Notes under the pieces: generated by a model
Database searches by the model: none
Told to the model about the DNA's origin: nothing
The model's input: only the letters and a program-made list of their open reading frames with translations
Shown: piece after piece, positions 1 through 6,766 of the stretch
How the letters are laid out: the number at the start of each line of letters is the position of its first letter
Numbering within the stretch: position 1 is the stretch's first letter
Position numbers and translations under genes: made by a program
Source: Devosia sp.
GTDB taxonomy: Bacteria; Pseudomonadota; Alphaproteobacteria; Rhizobiales; Devosiaceae
Length of the DNA stretch: 11,031 nucleotides
NCBI GenBank assembly: GCA_016793415.1
Contig: JAEUMC010000983.1
Coordinates: 1 to 11,031, forward strand
Reading direction: 5' to 3'

Positions 1-46
1 CGAGACCGCCGTGCCGCAGCCCTTTCCCGCCTCGCTCGACGGTACC

Positions 47-784
47 ATGACCAACTTCGTGAGAGTCCTGCCGGCCCTGTTGCTGCTGCTCGGTTTCGCC
101 GCTCCTTCGCTGGGCGCTCCGCTATCTCCGGAATTCCGCTCCCTCGCCATCGGCGAGACCGCCACTACGCTGAGCACCGAAGGCTACGAGGCCTTTGCCT
201 GCGGCTCCAATGGCGGCCCGCCGCTCAAGCACATCGGCGGCTGGACCGATTACGCCCTATGCGCCCCCGACGAGCGCGGACTGCACGAGGTCTATGTCGA
301 GTTCGGTCGCCGCGTCGGTAAGCTCGCCGAACGCTTTCACGACCAGTATGGCGAGGAGCTCTGGCTGCAGCGGTTCGGCGGCACCCGGCTCGCCAACTTC
401 CCCGTCGTGTTGTCGCTGCTGTTCGACGAGGCTGGCGTGGTGCGCGGCTTCCGCGCCGTCACCGATGATCGCGCCGGGCTCGAAGATCGTGGCCGCGCCT
501 ACCTGTTTCGCCTGCCGGTGTTCCAGCGCTACGGCTCCCGCGACTGGAGCTGCACCGAGCTGCCCAAGGCGCCGGGCGAAACCGGCGTCGGCGACATGTT
601 CATCAAGGAAGTCTGCAGCAAGGATATCGACGGGCGGCATGTCCGGGTGGAAACCCACTATTTCCGCAAGCCCGGCCAGACCGGCCTCGACATCCAGGGG
701 ATGTTCGAGCCCGGCCAGTATGAATCCTCGACCCGCTGGGAAGCCTTCGATCTGACCCTCGACAGCGCGAAACCTGCACCATGA
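47..784 (+). CDS. Exported protein of unknown function with four cysteines
   Basis: I do not recognise a family for this 245-residue protein. The ATG at 47 is chosen because it puts a clear Sec signal peptide at the N-terminus: a short charged start, a leucine-rich core at about residues 9-18, and a likely cut after the SLGA stretch near residue 24. A GTG at 11 would bury the signal, and the frame is open to the window edge, so a longer start cannot be excluded. The mature part has exactly four cysteines (52, 72, 169, 190), suggesting two disulfides in a periplasmic or secreted protein. It has no transmembrane segment after the signal. Its TGA overlaps the ATG of the next gene as ATGA, so the two are probably translationally coupled and work in the same compartment. 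Confidence 0.75.
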   Translation: MTNFVRVLPALLLLLGFAAPSLGAPLSPEFRSLAIGETATTLSTEGYEAFACGSNGGPPLKHIGGWTDYALCAPDERGLHEVYVEFGRRVGKLAERFHDQYGEELWLQRFGGTRLANFPVVLSLLFDEAGVVRGFRAVTDDRAGLEDRGRAYLFRLPVFQRYGSRDWSCTELPKAPGETGVGDMFIKEVCSKDIDGRHVRVETHYFRKPGQTGLDIQGMFEPGQYESSTRWEAFDLTLDSAKPAP

Positions 785-1548
785 GGCAGCCGATCGGTAT
801 CGCGCTGGCCCTGCTGCTCTCGACGCTCGGACCGGCTCAGGCGCAATCCCCCGATACGGCAGCCTTTCTCAATGGCGAGACCCGCGCCTGTCCCGGCTGC
901 GCCCTCGCCGGTGCCGACCTCAGCGACCGCAGCCTCGCCGGCGCCGACCTCAGTGGCGCCGATCTCAGCGGTGCCTTCTTCTTCCAGTCGGATCTGAGCA
1001 ACGCCAAGCTCGCCGGCGCCAATCTCGAAGCCGCCGACTTCACCGCTGCCAAACTCAGCGCTGCCGACCTCGCCGACACGCGCCTCGACAACACGGTGTT
1101 CTTTCGTTCGACGCTCAGCGGTGCCTCCCTCGCCGGCGCCAAGGGCGAAAGCGTGAACTTCCGCCGCGCCATCCTCAGCAACGCCCACCTCGATGGCGCG
1201 AGCCTGCGCTTTGCCCAGTTCGAGGACGCCCGCTTCGGCGGGGTGAAGGCCACCAATGCCGATTTCTCCGGCGCCAGCTTTCGTCAGCTCAACATGCAGC
1301 GGGTGGATTTCACCGGCAGCACCATCGAGGGCGCCGACTTCACCGCCAGCAATCTCGAAGGCGGCGTCCTGCGCGGCGCCAATCTCGCCCATTCCGATCT
1401 GTTCGGCGCCCGTCTCATCGCTGCCGACCTGACCGACGCCGACCTCTCCGGCACCCGGCTGGTTTCCGCCAACCTCCGCGACGCCGTCACCGAGGGCACC
1501 AACTGGCAGGACGCGCTGATGCCGGATGGGAGTTACTATCAGCACTAG
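781..1548 (+). CDS. Exported pentapeptide-repeat protein
   Basis: This 255-residue protein begins with a signal peptide (hydrophobic core about residues 5-16, likely cut after PAQA at 21). From about residue 41 to 240 it is nearly all pentapeptide repeats of the A(D/N)Lxx type (for example GADLS, GANLE, AADFT). Such repeats fold as a right-handed quadrilateral beta-helix. A CPGC motif at residues 37-40 directly precedes the first repeat, an arrangement common in this family. A looser stretch at about 101-175 has F-rich and irregular units. The C-terminus (NWQDALMPDGSYYQH) caps the helix. Pentapeptide proteins mostly have unknown roles. The gyrase-mimic members (Qnr, MfpA) are cytosolic, so the signal peptide argues against that here. 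The start overlaps the previous stop by four bases (ATGA). Confidence 0.85.
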   Translation: MRQPIGIALALLLSTLGPAQAQSPDTAAFLNGETRACPGCALAGADLSDRSLAGADLSGADLSGAFFFQSDLSNAKLAGANLEAADFTAAKLSAADLADTRLDNTVFFRSTLSGASLAGAKGESVNFRRAILSNAHLDGASLRFAQFEDARFGGVKATNADFSGASFRQLNMQRVDFTGSTIEGADFTASNLEGGVLRGANLAHSDLFGARLIAADLTDADLSGTRLVSANLRDAVTEGTNWQDALMPDGSYYQH

Positions 1549-1855
1549 AGGCCAGGTGTGCCCGATCGGGAACAACCCGCATCGATCTTGGGCGCGTCGC
1601 AAGTCGCGGCGGCTTTGTCGTTCGACCTTGGCTCTCAGAGCCGCAGCTATTTCACCTCGGCGAGACGGCGAGACGGCGAGGCGCGAGCCAAGTCATTTGT
1701 GATCGAAGCGGGATGATGATCTTGTCGCCCGGCCCGCCAGTCTGCCCGTGTCGCCAACTTGGAGCGGCAAGGGAACAAGCGCTGCCTGGCAATCACGAGG
1801 CAACCGACGCCGCCGAAGGGTGTGCCCGCGGGTTTGCCTCGTGCACAAGCTTGTG
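1549..1855. other. Gene-free convergent gap
   Basis: This gap of about 300 bases separates the plus-strand pentapeptide gene from the minus-strand EF-hand gene, which converge on it. It holds a perfect odd palindrome GGCTCTCAGAGCC at 1630-1642. It also holds a short 8-base tandem repeat at 1659-1682, two copies of GGCGAGAC followed by GGCGAGGC. Short open frames here have no recognisable domain, signal or ribosome site. No T-tract terminator is visible on either strand. Confidence 0.6.
1659..1682. repeat. Three-unit 8-bp tandem repeat
   Basis: GGCGAGAC occurs at 1659-1666 and 1667-1674 and is followed by GGCGAGGC at 1675-1682, which differs by one base. It lies in the non-coding convergent gap. 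It is probably a replication-slippage microrepeat with no known role, possibly variable in copy number between strains. Confidence 0.6.
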
Positions 1856-2359
1856 TCAGTTCCAGTTCTGCCGACGCTGCTCCCAAGGCGAGACCTTGCC
1901 GTCGCCATCGGTGTCCGCAGCCGCATGGTGTGCCTGGGCGGCGTTGAGGAACTCTTCCTTGGTGACGCTGCCATCGGCATCAGCGTCCATGGCGGTGAAG
2001 CGATCTTCCTTGGCCTTCTGCATCACCGCCTGTCGTTCGCTGTTGTAGCCGAACTGCGGTCCCATACGCACGGCCATGTATTCTTCCTTGGTCAGCTTGC
2101 CGTCGTCATCGGCGTCCATCGCGGTGAAAATCTCGTCGGCCGCCGAAGCGGCTTCTTCTGCGCTGACGGCACCATCATCGTTTGCATCCATCATCATGGA
2201 GCGCCCCCTGCCGGGCTGACCCATCATGCCCATGCTGTATCCCGTGCCCATGCCATAGCCGAAACCCGGCCCGAAACCCCGGGGCTGCCCGAAGGACACG
2301 CCAACGAGCATCGTGGTCGCCAGCAGAACGGTGGTGCCGGCCGTGAGTATGCGTTTCAT
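1856..2359 (-). CDS. Exported four-EF-hand calcium-binding protein
   Basis: This 167-residue protein has a signal peptide (residues 1 to about 24, ending SFGQ), then a Gly/Met-rich linker (about 26-57). Four canonical 12-residue EF-hand loops follow: D58-E69 (DANDDGAVSAEE), D82-E93, D125-E136 and D149-E160. Each has Asp at loop positions 1, 3 and 5, Gly at 6 and Glu at 12, so all four should bind Ca2+. Loops 1-2 and 3-4 form two pairs split by a Met-rich helix. The start at 2359 is supported by GAGGTG at 2365-2370 and by the signal peptide; the frame is open much further upstream, but that part is non-coding. An FNR-type promoter lies at 2388-2428. It is likely a periplasmic Ca2+ buffer or sensor; its partner is unknown. 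Confidence 0.88.
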   Translation of the reverse strand: MKRILTAGTTVLLATTMLVGVSFGQPRGFGPGFGYGMGTGYSMGMMGQPGRGRSMMMDANDDGAVSAEEAASAADEIFTAMDADDDGKLTKEEYMAVRMGPQFGYNSERQAVMQKAKEDRFTAMDADADGSVTKEEFLNAAQAHHAAADTDGDGKVSPWEQRRQNWN

Positions 2360-2387
2360 CTTGTCACCTCTTCTGTCTGTCGGAGCG

Positions 2388-2428
2388 ATTCTACCGTGTC
2401 GCCGTTGGCGGCTCTTGACCGAGATCAA
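2388..2428 (-). promoter_or_regulatory. FNR/FixK-type promoter of the EF-hand gene
   Basis: On the minus strand, a 14-bp box TTGATCTCGGTCAA (plus coordinates 2415-2428) matches the FNR/FixK pattern TTGA-N6-TCAA. Exactly 21 bp later comes a -10-like hexamer TAGAAT (2393-2388). A start site near 2381 would place the box centre at about -41, the class II activator position, with a leader of about 22 nt carrying the GAGGTG ribosome site. The motif and spacing are seen directly. That an FNR/FixK/Dnr protein acts here is inferred from family knowledge. Confidence 0.65.
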
Positions 2429-2471
2429 AGTGCTGGGGCGGTCACGGTGATCACTGACCGAAGGTGAACTG

Positions 2472-2921
2472 CTACCGCCCGACGGGGCCGAGTTGTTCGC
2501 CGAGCCAGCGACCGATCTGTTCGGCCGACATGGCGCCCGATATTCGTCCGACTTCCTTGCCCTCGCGAAACAGCAGCATCGTCGGAACGCTGCGAATGCC
2601 GAGCCGGGCGGCGATGTGCTGTTCGTTGTCGGAATTGAGCTTGATGAACCTGGCGCGTGGCTCGAGGGACTGCGCCGCCTTCTCGAACTCGGGCGCCAGG
2701 GCACGACACGGGCCGCACCAGGGAGCCCAGATATCGACGATCACGGGGACCGTGCTTTTTCCCATTTGGCGGTCGAACGCGGTTCCACCGACATCGCTGG
2801 GGCGGCCGGAAAACAACGGCGCTCCGCATGTCCCTCACTTTGCGTCCCTTGCGCCACGTTCAAGCGGCAACCGGTTGGTCGACCCGCAGTCGGTGCAAAC
2901 GACCCGTTGTTCAGTGCTCAT
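2472..2921 (-). pseudogene. trxC: Thioredoxin-2 (TrxC-like) gene interrupted by an in-frame TGA
   Basis: Read through, this is a 149-residue thioredoxin 2. It has an N-terminal zinc ribbon with C9-x2-C12 and a second CxxC whose first position is now the stop (codon 29, TGA at 2837-2835) and whose second Cys is residue 32. A thioredoxin fold follows, with the WCGPC active site at residues 68-72 and the cis-proline loop SVPT. The stop falls exactly where family members have Cys, one base from TGC. The start at 2921 is supported by GGAG at 2929-2932, and it overlaps the bigR end by 11 bp, so the two form an operon. Downstream of the stop the frame is open for over 340 bases with a complete thioredoxin domain, which could restart at TTG 2816 or at an internal ATG. 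It would be a cytosolic disulfide reductase, perhaps removing protein persulfides. A sequencing error, a true mutation or a selenocysteine codon are the alternatives. Confidence 0.75.
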
Positions 2922-3251
2922 GCTGGTTCTCCAACTGAAGGGAATGGTTCGGGGTCGCGGCGTCGCAGTAGATCCCATTCAGGGTCGAGAGCAGTCGTTC
3001 GACCTCGTCGGAAGCCAGCCGATACCGGATCGATTGACCGTCGCGACGCGTCGAAACCAGGTGCACCAGCCGCAGCTTGGACAGGTGCTGCGACAACGGC
3101 GATTGTGCCAGGCCGACGCTCGCCGCCAGTTCCTGCACGCTCAATCGGCGTCAAGCAGATGGCAGAGGATCATCAGTCGCTTCTGGTTGCCCATCGCTGC
3201 CAGCAGCTCGGCGGCATCGTCGGACCGTGGCTTGAAATCGATCCTTTTCAT
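2911..3251 (-). pseudogene. bigR: BigR/SqrR-like ArsR-family persulfide-sensing repressor, frameshifted
   Basis: Two overlapping frames together encode a complete ArsR-family winged-helix repressor of about 113 residues. The first part starts at ATG 3251 (MKRIDFKPRSDDAAELLAAM...) and runs 36 codons into TGA at 3143-3141. The second is open from TTG 3144 and holds the recognition helix (LAQSPLSQHLSKLR) and the wing (TRRDGQSIRYRL). One missing T in GCCGATTGAGC would rejoin them. After repair the only cysteines are C30 (MILCHLL) and C96 (GIYCDA), 66 apart. This is the spacing of the redox pair in BigR (42/108) and SqrR (41/107). BigR proteins repress sulfide and persulfide detoxification genes until the cysteines react with persulfide. 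The gene faces away from the persulfide dioxygenase across their shared operator. Translation of two pieces by TTGA stop-restart is possible but unlikely to give a working repressor. Confidence 0.8.
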
Positions 3252-3252
3252 A

Positions 3253-3286
3253 TTGACACATTAGAATATACTAATATATCTGTCAA
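3253..3286. promoter_or_regulatory. Divergent promoter with BigR-like operator palindrome
   Basis: This is the most AT-rich stretch in the window. It holds an inverted repeat ATTAG-N6-CTAAT at 3260-3275, nearly symmetric across its full 16 bp. This is flanked by TTGACA (3253-3258) and TGTCAA (3281-3286), consensus -35 elements pointing outward to each gene. On the minus strand TTGACA is followed after 17 bp by TAATGT. On the plus strand a TATATC lies 16 bp after TTGACA. The palindrome thus sits inside both promoters, so one bound repressor would block both. BigR binding is inferred from gene context and the AT-rich palindromes reported for BigR operators. The minus-strand -10 ends 7 bp before the bigR ATG, predicting a leaderless transcript. 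Confidence 0.7.
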
Positions 3287-3340
3287 CCAGAAGCAGGACG
3301 ATGCCACCGTCGGGCGGCACGTCCGGATCATCGCTGAATT

Positions 3341-3345
3341 GGAGA
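3341..3345 (+). promoter_or_regulatory. Ribosome binding site that sets the dioxygenase start
   Basis: GGAGA lies six bases before the ATG at 3352. The upstream in-frame ATG at 3301 has only AGGA two bases away, too close, and would add 17 residues (PPSGGTSGSS and so on) that do not look like family sequence. Confidence 0.6.
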
Positions 3346-3351
3346 CATGCC

Positions 3352-4251
3352 ATGACGAGCCCACCGATTCCGTTCACGCCCGACCTTTCGGTCCGGCCGG
3401 ACGTCGCCGCCTTCTTCGACCCGGCCACCAATACGATCAGCTATGTGGTCAAGGACCCGGCCTCGCCAGCCTGCGCGGTGTTCGATTCCGTGATGGATTT
3501 CGACTACGCCTCCGGTCACATCAGCTACGAACATGCCGATGCCATCATCGATCACATCCGCAAGCGCGGCCTGAAGCTCGAGTGGCTGATCGAGACGCAT
3601 GTGCATGCCGACCACCTGTCGGCGGCGCCCTATATCCAGTCCAAGCTCGGCGGCAAGCTCGGGATCGGCGAGAACATCACCATCGTTCAGGACACCTTCG
3701 GAAAGGTGTTCAACGAGGGCACCGAGTTCCAGCGCGACGGCAGCCAGTTCGACCGGCTGTTCACCGACGGCGCCAGCTACCAGATCGGCACCATGACAGC
3801 CTATGCCATGCACACGCCCGGCCATACCCCGGCGTGCATGACGCATGTCGTCGGCGATGCGGCCTTCGTGGGAGACACGCTGTTCATGCCGGATGGTGGA
3901 TCGGCCCGCGCCGACTTCCCCGGCGGCGACGCGCGGACTCTTTATCGCTCGATCAAGCGGGTGCTCGAACTGCCGCGCCAGACGAGGCTGTTCATGTGCC
4001 ACGACTACGGCCCGAACGGCCGCGAGATACAGTGGGAGACGACCGTCGGCGACGAGATCGACCACAATATCCATGTCGGCAAGGGCACGGACGAAGACAC
4101 GTTCGTCAAGATGCGCGAGGCGCGCGACGCTACGCTCGCCATGCCCAAGCTGATCATCCCCTCCCTGCAGGTCAACATGCGGGCTGGGCAGCTTCCTCCC
4201 AAGGACGAAGCCGGCAAGACCTTCCTCAAAGTCCCCGTCAACGGATTGTGA
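3352..4251 (+). CDS. Persulfide dioxygenase, metallo-beta-lactamase fold (ETHE1/Blh-like)
   Basis: This 299-residue cytosolic enzyme belongs to the metallo-beta-lactamase fold. The metal-site pattern is T-H83-x-H85-x-D87-H88, then TPGH158T, GD175T and MCH217DY. ETHE1-type enzymes keep a mononuclear iron bound by two His and one Asp. They convert glutathione persulfide and O2 to sulfite and glutathione. DFDYASGHISYEHAD near residues 49-63 and MPDGGSARADFPGG at 179-192 are also typical of the ETHE1/Blh group rather than of glyoxalase II. In Xylella and Agrobacterium the equivalent Blh protein is fused to a DUF442 domain; here that domain follows as a separate gene two bases downstream. Transcription is probably from the operator at 3253-3286, under BigR-like control. 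Substrate preference cannot be read from the sequence. Confidence 0.9.
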   Translation: MTSPPIPFTPDLSVRPDVAAFFDPATNTISYVVKDPASPACAVFDSVMDFDYASGHISYEHADAIIDHIRKRGLKLEWLIETHVHADHLSAAPYIQSKLGGKLGIGENITIVQDTFGKVFNEGTEFQRDGSQFDRLFTDGASYQIGTMTAYAMHTPGHTPACMTHVVGDAAFVGDTLFMPDGGSARADFPGGDARTLYRSIKRVLELPRQTRLFMCHDYGPNGREIQWETTVGDEIDHNIHVGKGTDEDTFVKMREARDATLAMPKLIIPSLQVNMRAGQLPPKDEAGKTFLKVPVNGL

Positions 4252-4253
4252 CC

Positions 4254-4610
4254 ATGTGGCCCTTCAAGAAAGCCAACCAGATGAACTACCGCACCATCGA
4301 CCCCAATTTCGCCGTCGCCGGACAGATTCAGCCGGACCAGATCGAGGCGCTTGCCGCAGCCGGCTTCAAGTCCATCGTTTGCGCCCGCCCCGACAACGAG
4401 GAGCCGGGCCAGCCAAGCTTCCGGCAGATTTCGGCCGAGGCGGAAAAGCTCGGCATCAAGTCGGTGCACATCCCCATTTCGGGCGGCATCTCGGACGGTT
4501 CCGTCAAGGCAATGAAGGCCGCCCTCAAGAACCTTCCCAAGCCGATGTACGGCTATTGCCGCTCCGGCGCCCGGGCCGGCTCGCTCTACGGCGCTGCCCA
4601 GCGGTCCTGA
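4254..4610 (+). CDS. DUF442 (TIGR01244) rhodanese-like sulfur transferase, copy 1
   Basis: This 118-residue single-domain protein belongs to the DUF442/TIGR01244 family, the domain fused to the metallo-beta-lactamase in Blh. Its fold resembles dual-specificity phosphatases. The active loop Y-C102-R-S-G-A-R has rhodanese-type C-x4-R spacing, in agreement with sulfane-sulfur transfer. The family-typical VCARPDNEE lies at residues 42-50 and HIPISGG at 72-78. The ATG at 4254 is two bases after the dioxygenase stop, so coupling is likely; a second in-frame ATG at 4281 (MNYRT) could also serve. It would accept persulfide sulfur, for example from glutathione persulfide to sulfite to give thiosulfate, or handle the dioxygenase products. 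The exact reaction is inferred. It is about half identical to the next gene. Confidence 0.85.
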   Translation: MWPFKKANQMNYRTIDPNFAVAGQIQPDQIEALAAAGFKSIVCARPDNEEPGQPSFRQISAEAEKLGIKSVHIPISGGISDGSVKAMKAALKNLPKPMYGYCRSGARAGSLYGAAQRS

Positions 4611-4653
4611 GCCATGTGGCCGTTCGTCAAGACCAGATCAGCAGTGAGTACCC

Positions 4654-4980
4654 GTGCGCGTCAGCAAGATCGACGACCAGTTCTCCGTGACCGGACAGAT
4701 CACCCCCGAGCAGATCCCGGAGATTTCTGCGGCTGGTTTCCGGGCCATTGTCTGCGCCCGTCCCGACAACGAGGAGGGCGGCCAGCCCAGCTTCGATGCG
4801 GTGGCACGGGAGGCTGAGCGGCACGGGCTGCAGATCATCCACATTCCGGTTTCGGGCATGGTGGGCGAGGAGCAAATCCTCCGCTTCCGCCAGGCGATGG
4901 AGCAGATGCCGCGTCCCGTGCTCGGCTATTGCCGCTCCGGCGCCCGCGCCGGCAACCTCTACGCAACGCTGCGGAACTAG
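4654..4980 (+). CDS. DUF442 (TIGR01244) rhodanese-like sulfur transferase, copy 2
   Basis: This second DUF442 protein (108 residues from GTG 4654) has the same core: SVTGQI at 11-16, VCARPDNEE at 33-41, HIPVSG at 63-68 and active loop GYC93RSGARAG. The start is odd. No good ribosome site precedes GTG 4654, and TGA at 4645-4647 bars any upstream extension in this frame. Four bases after the copy 1 stop, in another frame, is an ATG (4614) reading MWPFVKTRSAVS, matching the MWPFKKANQ start of copy 1. The original start was therefore probably 4614, and a frameshift between 4614 and 4654 has cut off the first dozen or so residues. The catalytic domain is complete. The gene arose by tandem duplication and should act on sulfane sulfur like copy 1. 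Confidence 0.8.
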   Translation: MRVSKIDDQFSVTGQITPEQIPEISAAGFRAIVCARPDNEEGGQPSFDAVAREAERHGLQIIHIPVSGMVGEEQILRFRQAMEQMPRPVLGYCRSGARAGNLYATLRN

Positions 4981-4985
4981 ACAGG

Positions 4986-6743
4986 ATGCTGAAGACCTAT
5001 CTGCCCATCCTCGATTGGGGGCGCCGCTACAACCGGCAGACGCTCGCCAGCGACCTGGTCGCGGCGATGATCGTGACCATCATGCTCATCCCGCAATCGC
5101 TGGCCTACGCACTGCTGGCCGGGCTGCCGCCGGAAGTGGGTCTGTACGCCTCGGTGCTGCCGCTGGTGGCCTACGCCATCTTCGGCACCTCGACTTCGCT
5201 CGCCGTCGGCCCGGTTGCCGTCGTCTCGCTGATGACGGCGACGGCAGTGGGGCGGCTCGCAGCCGAGGGGACCGTCGACTACGCGAGCGCCGCAGTGCTG
5301 CTCGCCCTGCTCTCGGGCTTGATGCTGGCCGTCATGGGCGTGCTGCGCCTGGGCTTCGTCGCCAACTTCCTGTCCCATCCGGTGATCTCCGGATTCATCA
5401 CTGCCTCGGGTATCATTATCGCCACCGGCCAACTGGGCGGTCTGCTGGGGATTTCTGCCAAAGGCCAGACCCTGCCGGAGATCATCCAGTCGCTCGCCGG
5501 GAGCCTGGGCGATATCAATTTCTACACCCTTGCCGTCGGCCTCTTCGCGCTGGGCCTGCTGGTGTGGATCCGGACCAGCCTCAAGCACTGGCTCAAGCGG
5601 CTCAAGGTGCCCGAGGGCGCCGCCAAGGTGGTGGTGCGTGCCGGTCCGGTGTTCGTGGTGTTCCTCACCATGGGCGCTTCGGCCCTGTTCGACTTCGGCG
5701 CCAAGGGCGTGGCGTTGGTCGGCGCCGTGCCGCAGGGTTTGCCAATGCTGTCACTGCCGAACTTCGACTTCGAAACCGTCCAGGCGCTGCTGATGCCGGC
5801 GCTGATCATCTCGATCGTTGGCTTCGTTGAGTCGATCTCGGTGGCCCAGACGCTCGCTGCCAAGCGGCGGGAACGCATCGCGACCAACCAGGAACTCATC
5901 GGCCTTGGTGCGTCCAACATCGCGGCCGCCATCGGCGGAGGCTATCCGGTGACCGGGGGCTTTGCCCGCTCGGTGGTCAATTTCGATGCCGGCGCAGCGA
6001 CCCCAGCGGCTGGCGCCTTTACCGCTGTGGGCATCGCGCTTGCTACACTGCTGCTGACACCGCTTCTCGCCATCCTGCCAAAGGCCACGCTTGCCGCCAC
6101 GATCGTCATCGCCGTGCTGAGCCTCGTCGATTTTTCGATCCTCAGGCGCGCCTGGAGCTACTCCAGGGCAGATTTCCTTGCGGTGCTGATCACCATTGCC
6201 GGAACGCTCCTGCTCGGTGTCGAGACCGGCATTTCGCTCGGCGTGGGCACATCCATCCTGGTGTTTCTTTACCGCTCGTCGCGGCCGCATGCCGCCGTTG
6301 TCGGCCAGGTCCCCGGCACCGAGCACTATCGCAACGTTCTGCGGCATAAGGTCGATACCGTGCCCGGACTGCTCTCCCTACGGATCGACGAGAGCCTCTA
6401 TTTCGCCAATGCCCGCTACCTCGAGGATCTCATCTACAACCGCGTCGCCGCTGATCCCGCGGTCAAGGACGTCGTCCTGATGTGCTCGGCCGTCAATGCG
6501 ATCGATATGTCGGCGCTCGAAAGCCTCGAGGCCATCCAGCAGCAACTCGCCGATATGGGCGTACGGCTGCACCTGTCGGAGGTAAAGGGCCCGGTGATGG
6601 ACCGGCTGCAGGGAACGGAGCTCCTCGCGCATCTGCAAGGGCGGGTGCACCTGAGCCAGCACCAGGCGGTACAGGCCATCATACGGGAGGCCTCCGGCGC
6701 GTCGGAGAAGCCGACTGCGCCAAGGCTCGCGGTCGCGGGTTGA
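4986..6743 (+). CDS. SulP-family anion transporter with STAS domain
   Basis: This 585-residue inner-membrane protein has normal SulP length. The family signature PQSLAYALLAGLPPEVGLYAS lies near residues 36-56 (TM1-2). Hydrophobic segments run to about residue 430 and include GPVAVVSLMT (75-84) and the conserved block GFVESISVAQ to GGGYPVTGGFARS (279-329). A cytosolic STAS domain spans about 460-570, with the IDMSALESLEAI segment at 506-517. SulP proteins move sulfate, bicarbonate or other anions. Here, five bases after a sulfur transferase gene, a role with sulfate or sulfite made by persulfide oxidation is the best inference, and direction of transport is unknown. The ATG at 4986 is preferred over an upstream in-frame start at 4929, which lies inside the DUF442 gene and adds an Arg-rich, non-family stretch. 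Confidence 0.88.
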   Translation: MLKTYLPILDWGRRYNRQTLASDLVAAMIVTIMLIPQSLAYALLAGLPPEVGLYASVLPLVAYAIFGTSTSLAVGPVAVVSLMTATAVGRLAAEGTVDYASAAVLLALLSGLMLAVMGVLRLGFVANFLSHPVISGFITASGIIIATGQLGGLLGISAKGQTLPEIIQSLAGSLGDINFYTLAVGLFALGLLVWIRTSLKHWLKRLKVPEGAAKVVVRAGPVFVVFLTMGASALFDFGAKGVALVGAVPQGLPMLSLPNFDFETVQALLMPALIISIVGFVESISVAQTLAAKRRERIATNQELIGLGASNIAAAIGGGYPVTGGFARSVVNFDAGAATPAAGAFTAVGIALATLLLTPLLAILPKATLAATIVIAVLSLVDFSILRRAWSYSRADFLAVLITIAGTLLLGVETGISLGVGTSILVFLYRSSRPHAAVVGQVPGTEHYRNVLRHKVDTVPGLLSLRIDESLYFANARYLEDLIYNRVAADPAVKDVVLMCSAVNAIDMSALESLEAIQQQLADMGVRLHLSEVKGPVMDRLQGTELLAHLQGRVHLSQHQAVQAIIREASGASEKPTAPRLAVAG

Positions 6744-6766
6744 GCCGGTGCGGCAAACGGCGACTC

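Noticed and set aside
781..1548. Qnr/MfpA-type gyrase protection protein
   Set aside because: The signal peptide sends it out of the cytosol, and the CPGC-capped repeat type differs from that group.
658..1602. 314-codon minus-strand open frame with a repetitive G/A/E/V-rich product
   Set aside because: The apparent repeats are the antisense image of the pentapeptide repeats on the plus strand.
1659..1682. CRISPR-like repeat
   Set aside because: Only three adjacent 8-bp units with no spacers; a slippage microrepeat.
2835..2837. Calling the trxC TGA a selenocysteine codon
   Set aside because: No convincing SECIS-like hairpin directly after it, the position is structural (zinc ribbon) rather than catalytic, and nearby genes also carry lesions; a mutation or error is simpler.
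2493..4610. Very long plus-strand open frame of 705 codons
   Set aside because: It runs antisense to trxC and bigR and out of frame through the dioxygenase. Its product is Arg/Pro-rich with no domain until the last 118 codons, which are DUF442 copy 1 starting at 4254.
4614..4817. 67-codon frame from ATG 4614 as a separate gene
   Set aside because: Only its first dozen codons resemble anything (the MWPF leader of copy 1); the rest is an out-of-frame reading of the DUF442 core.
4748..5830. 360-codon plus-strand open frame
   Set aside because: Out-of-frame overlap of DUF442 copy 2 and SulP, Arg/Ala-rich with no domain.
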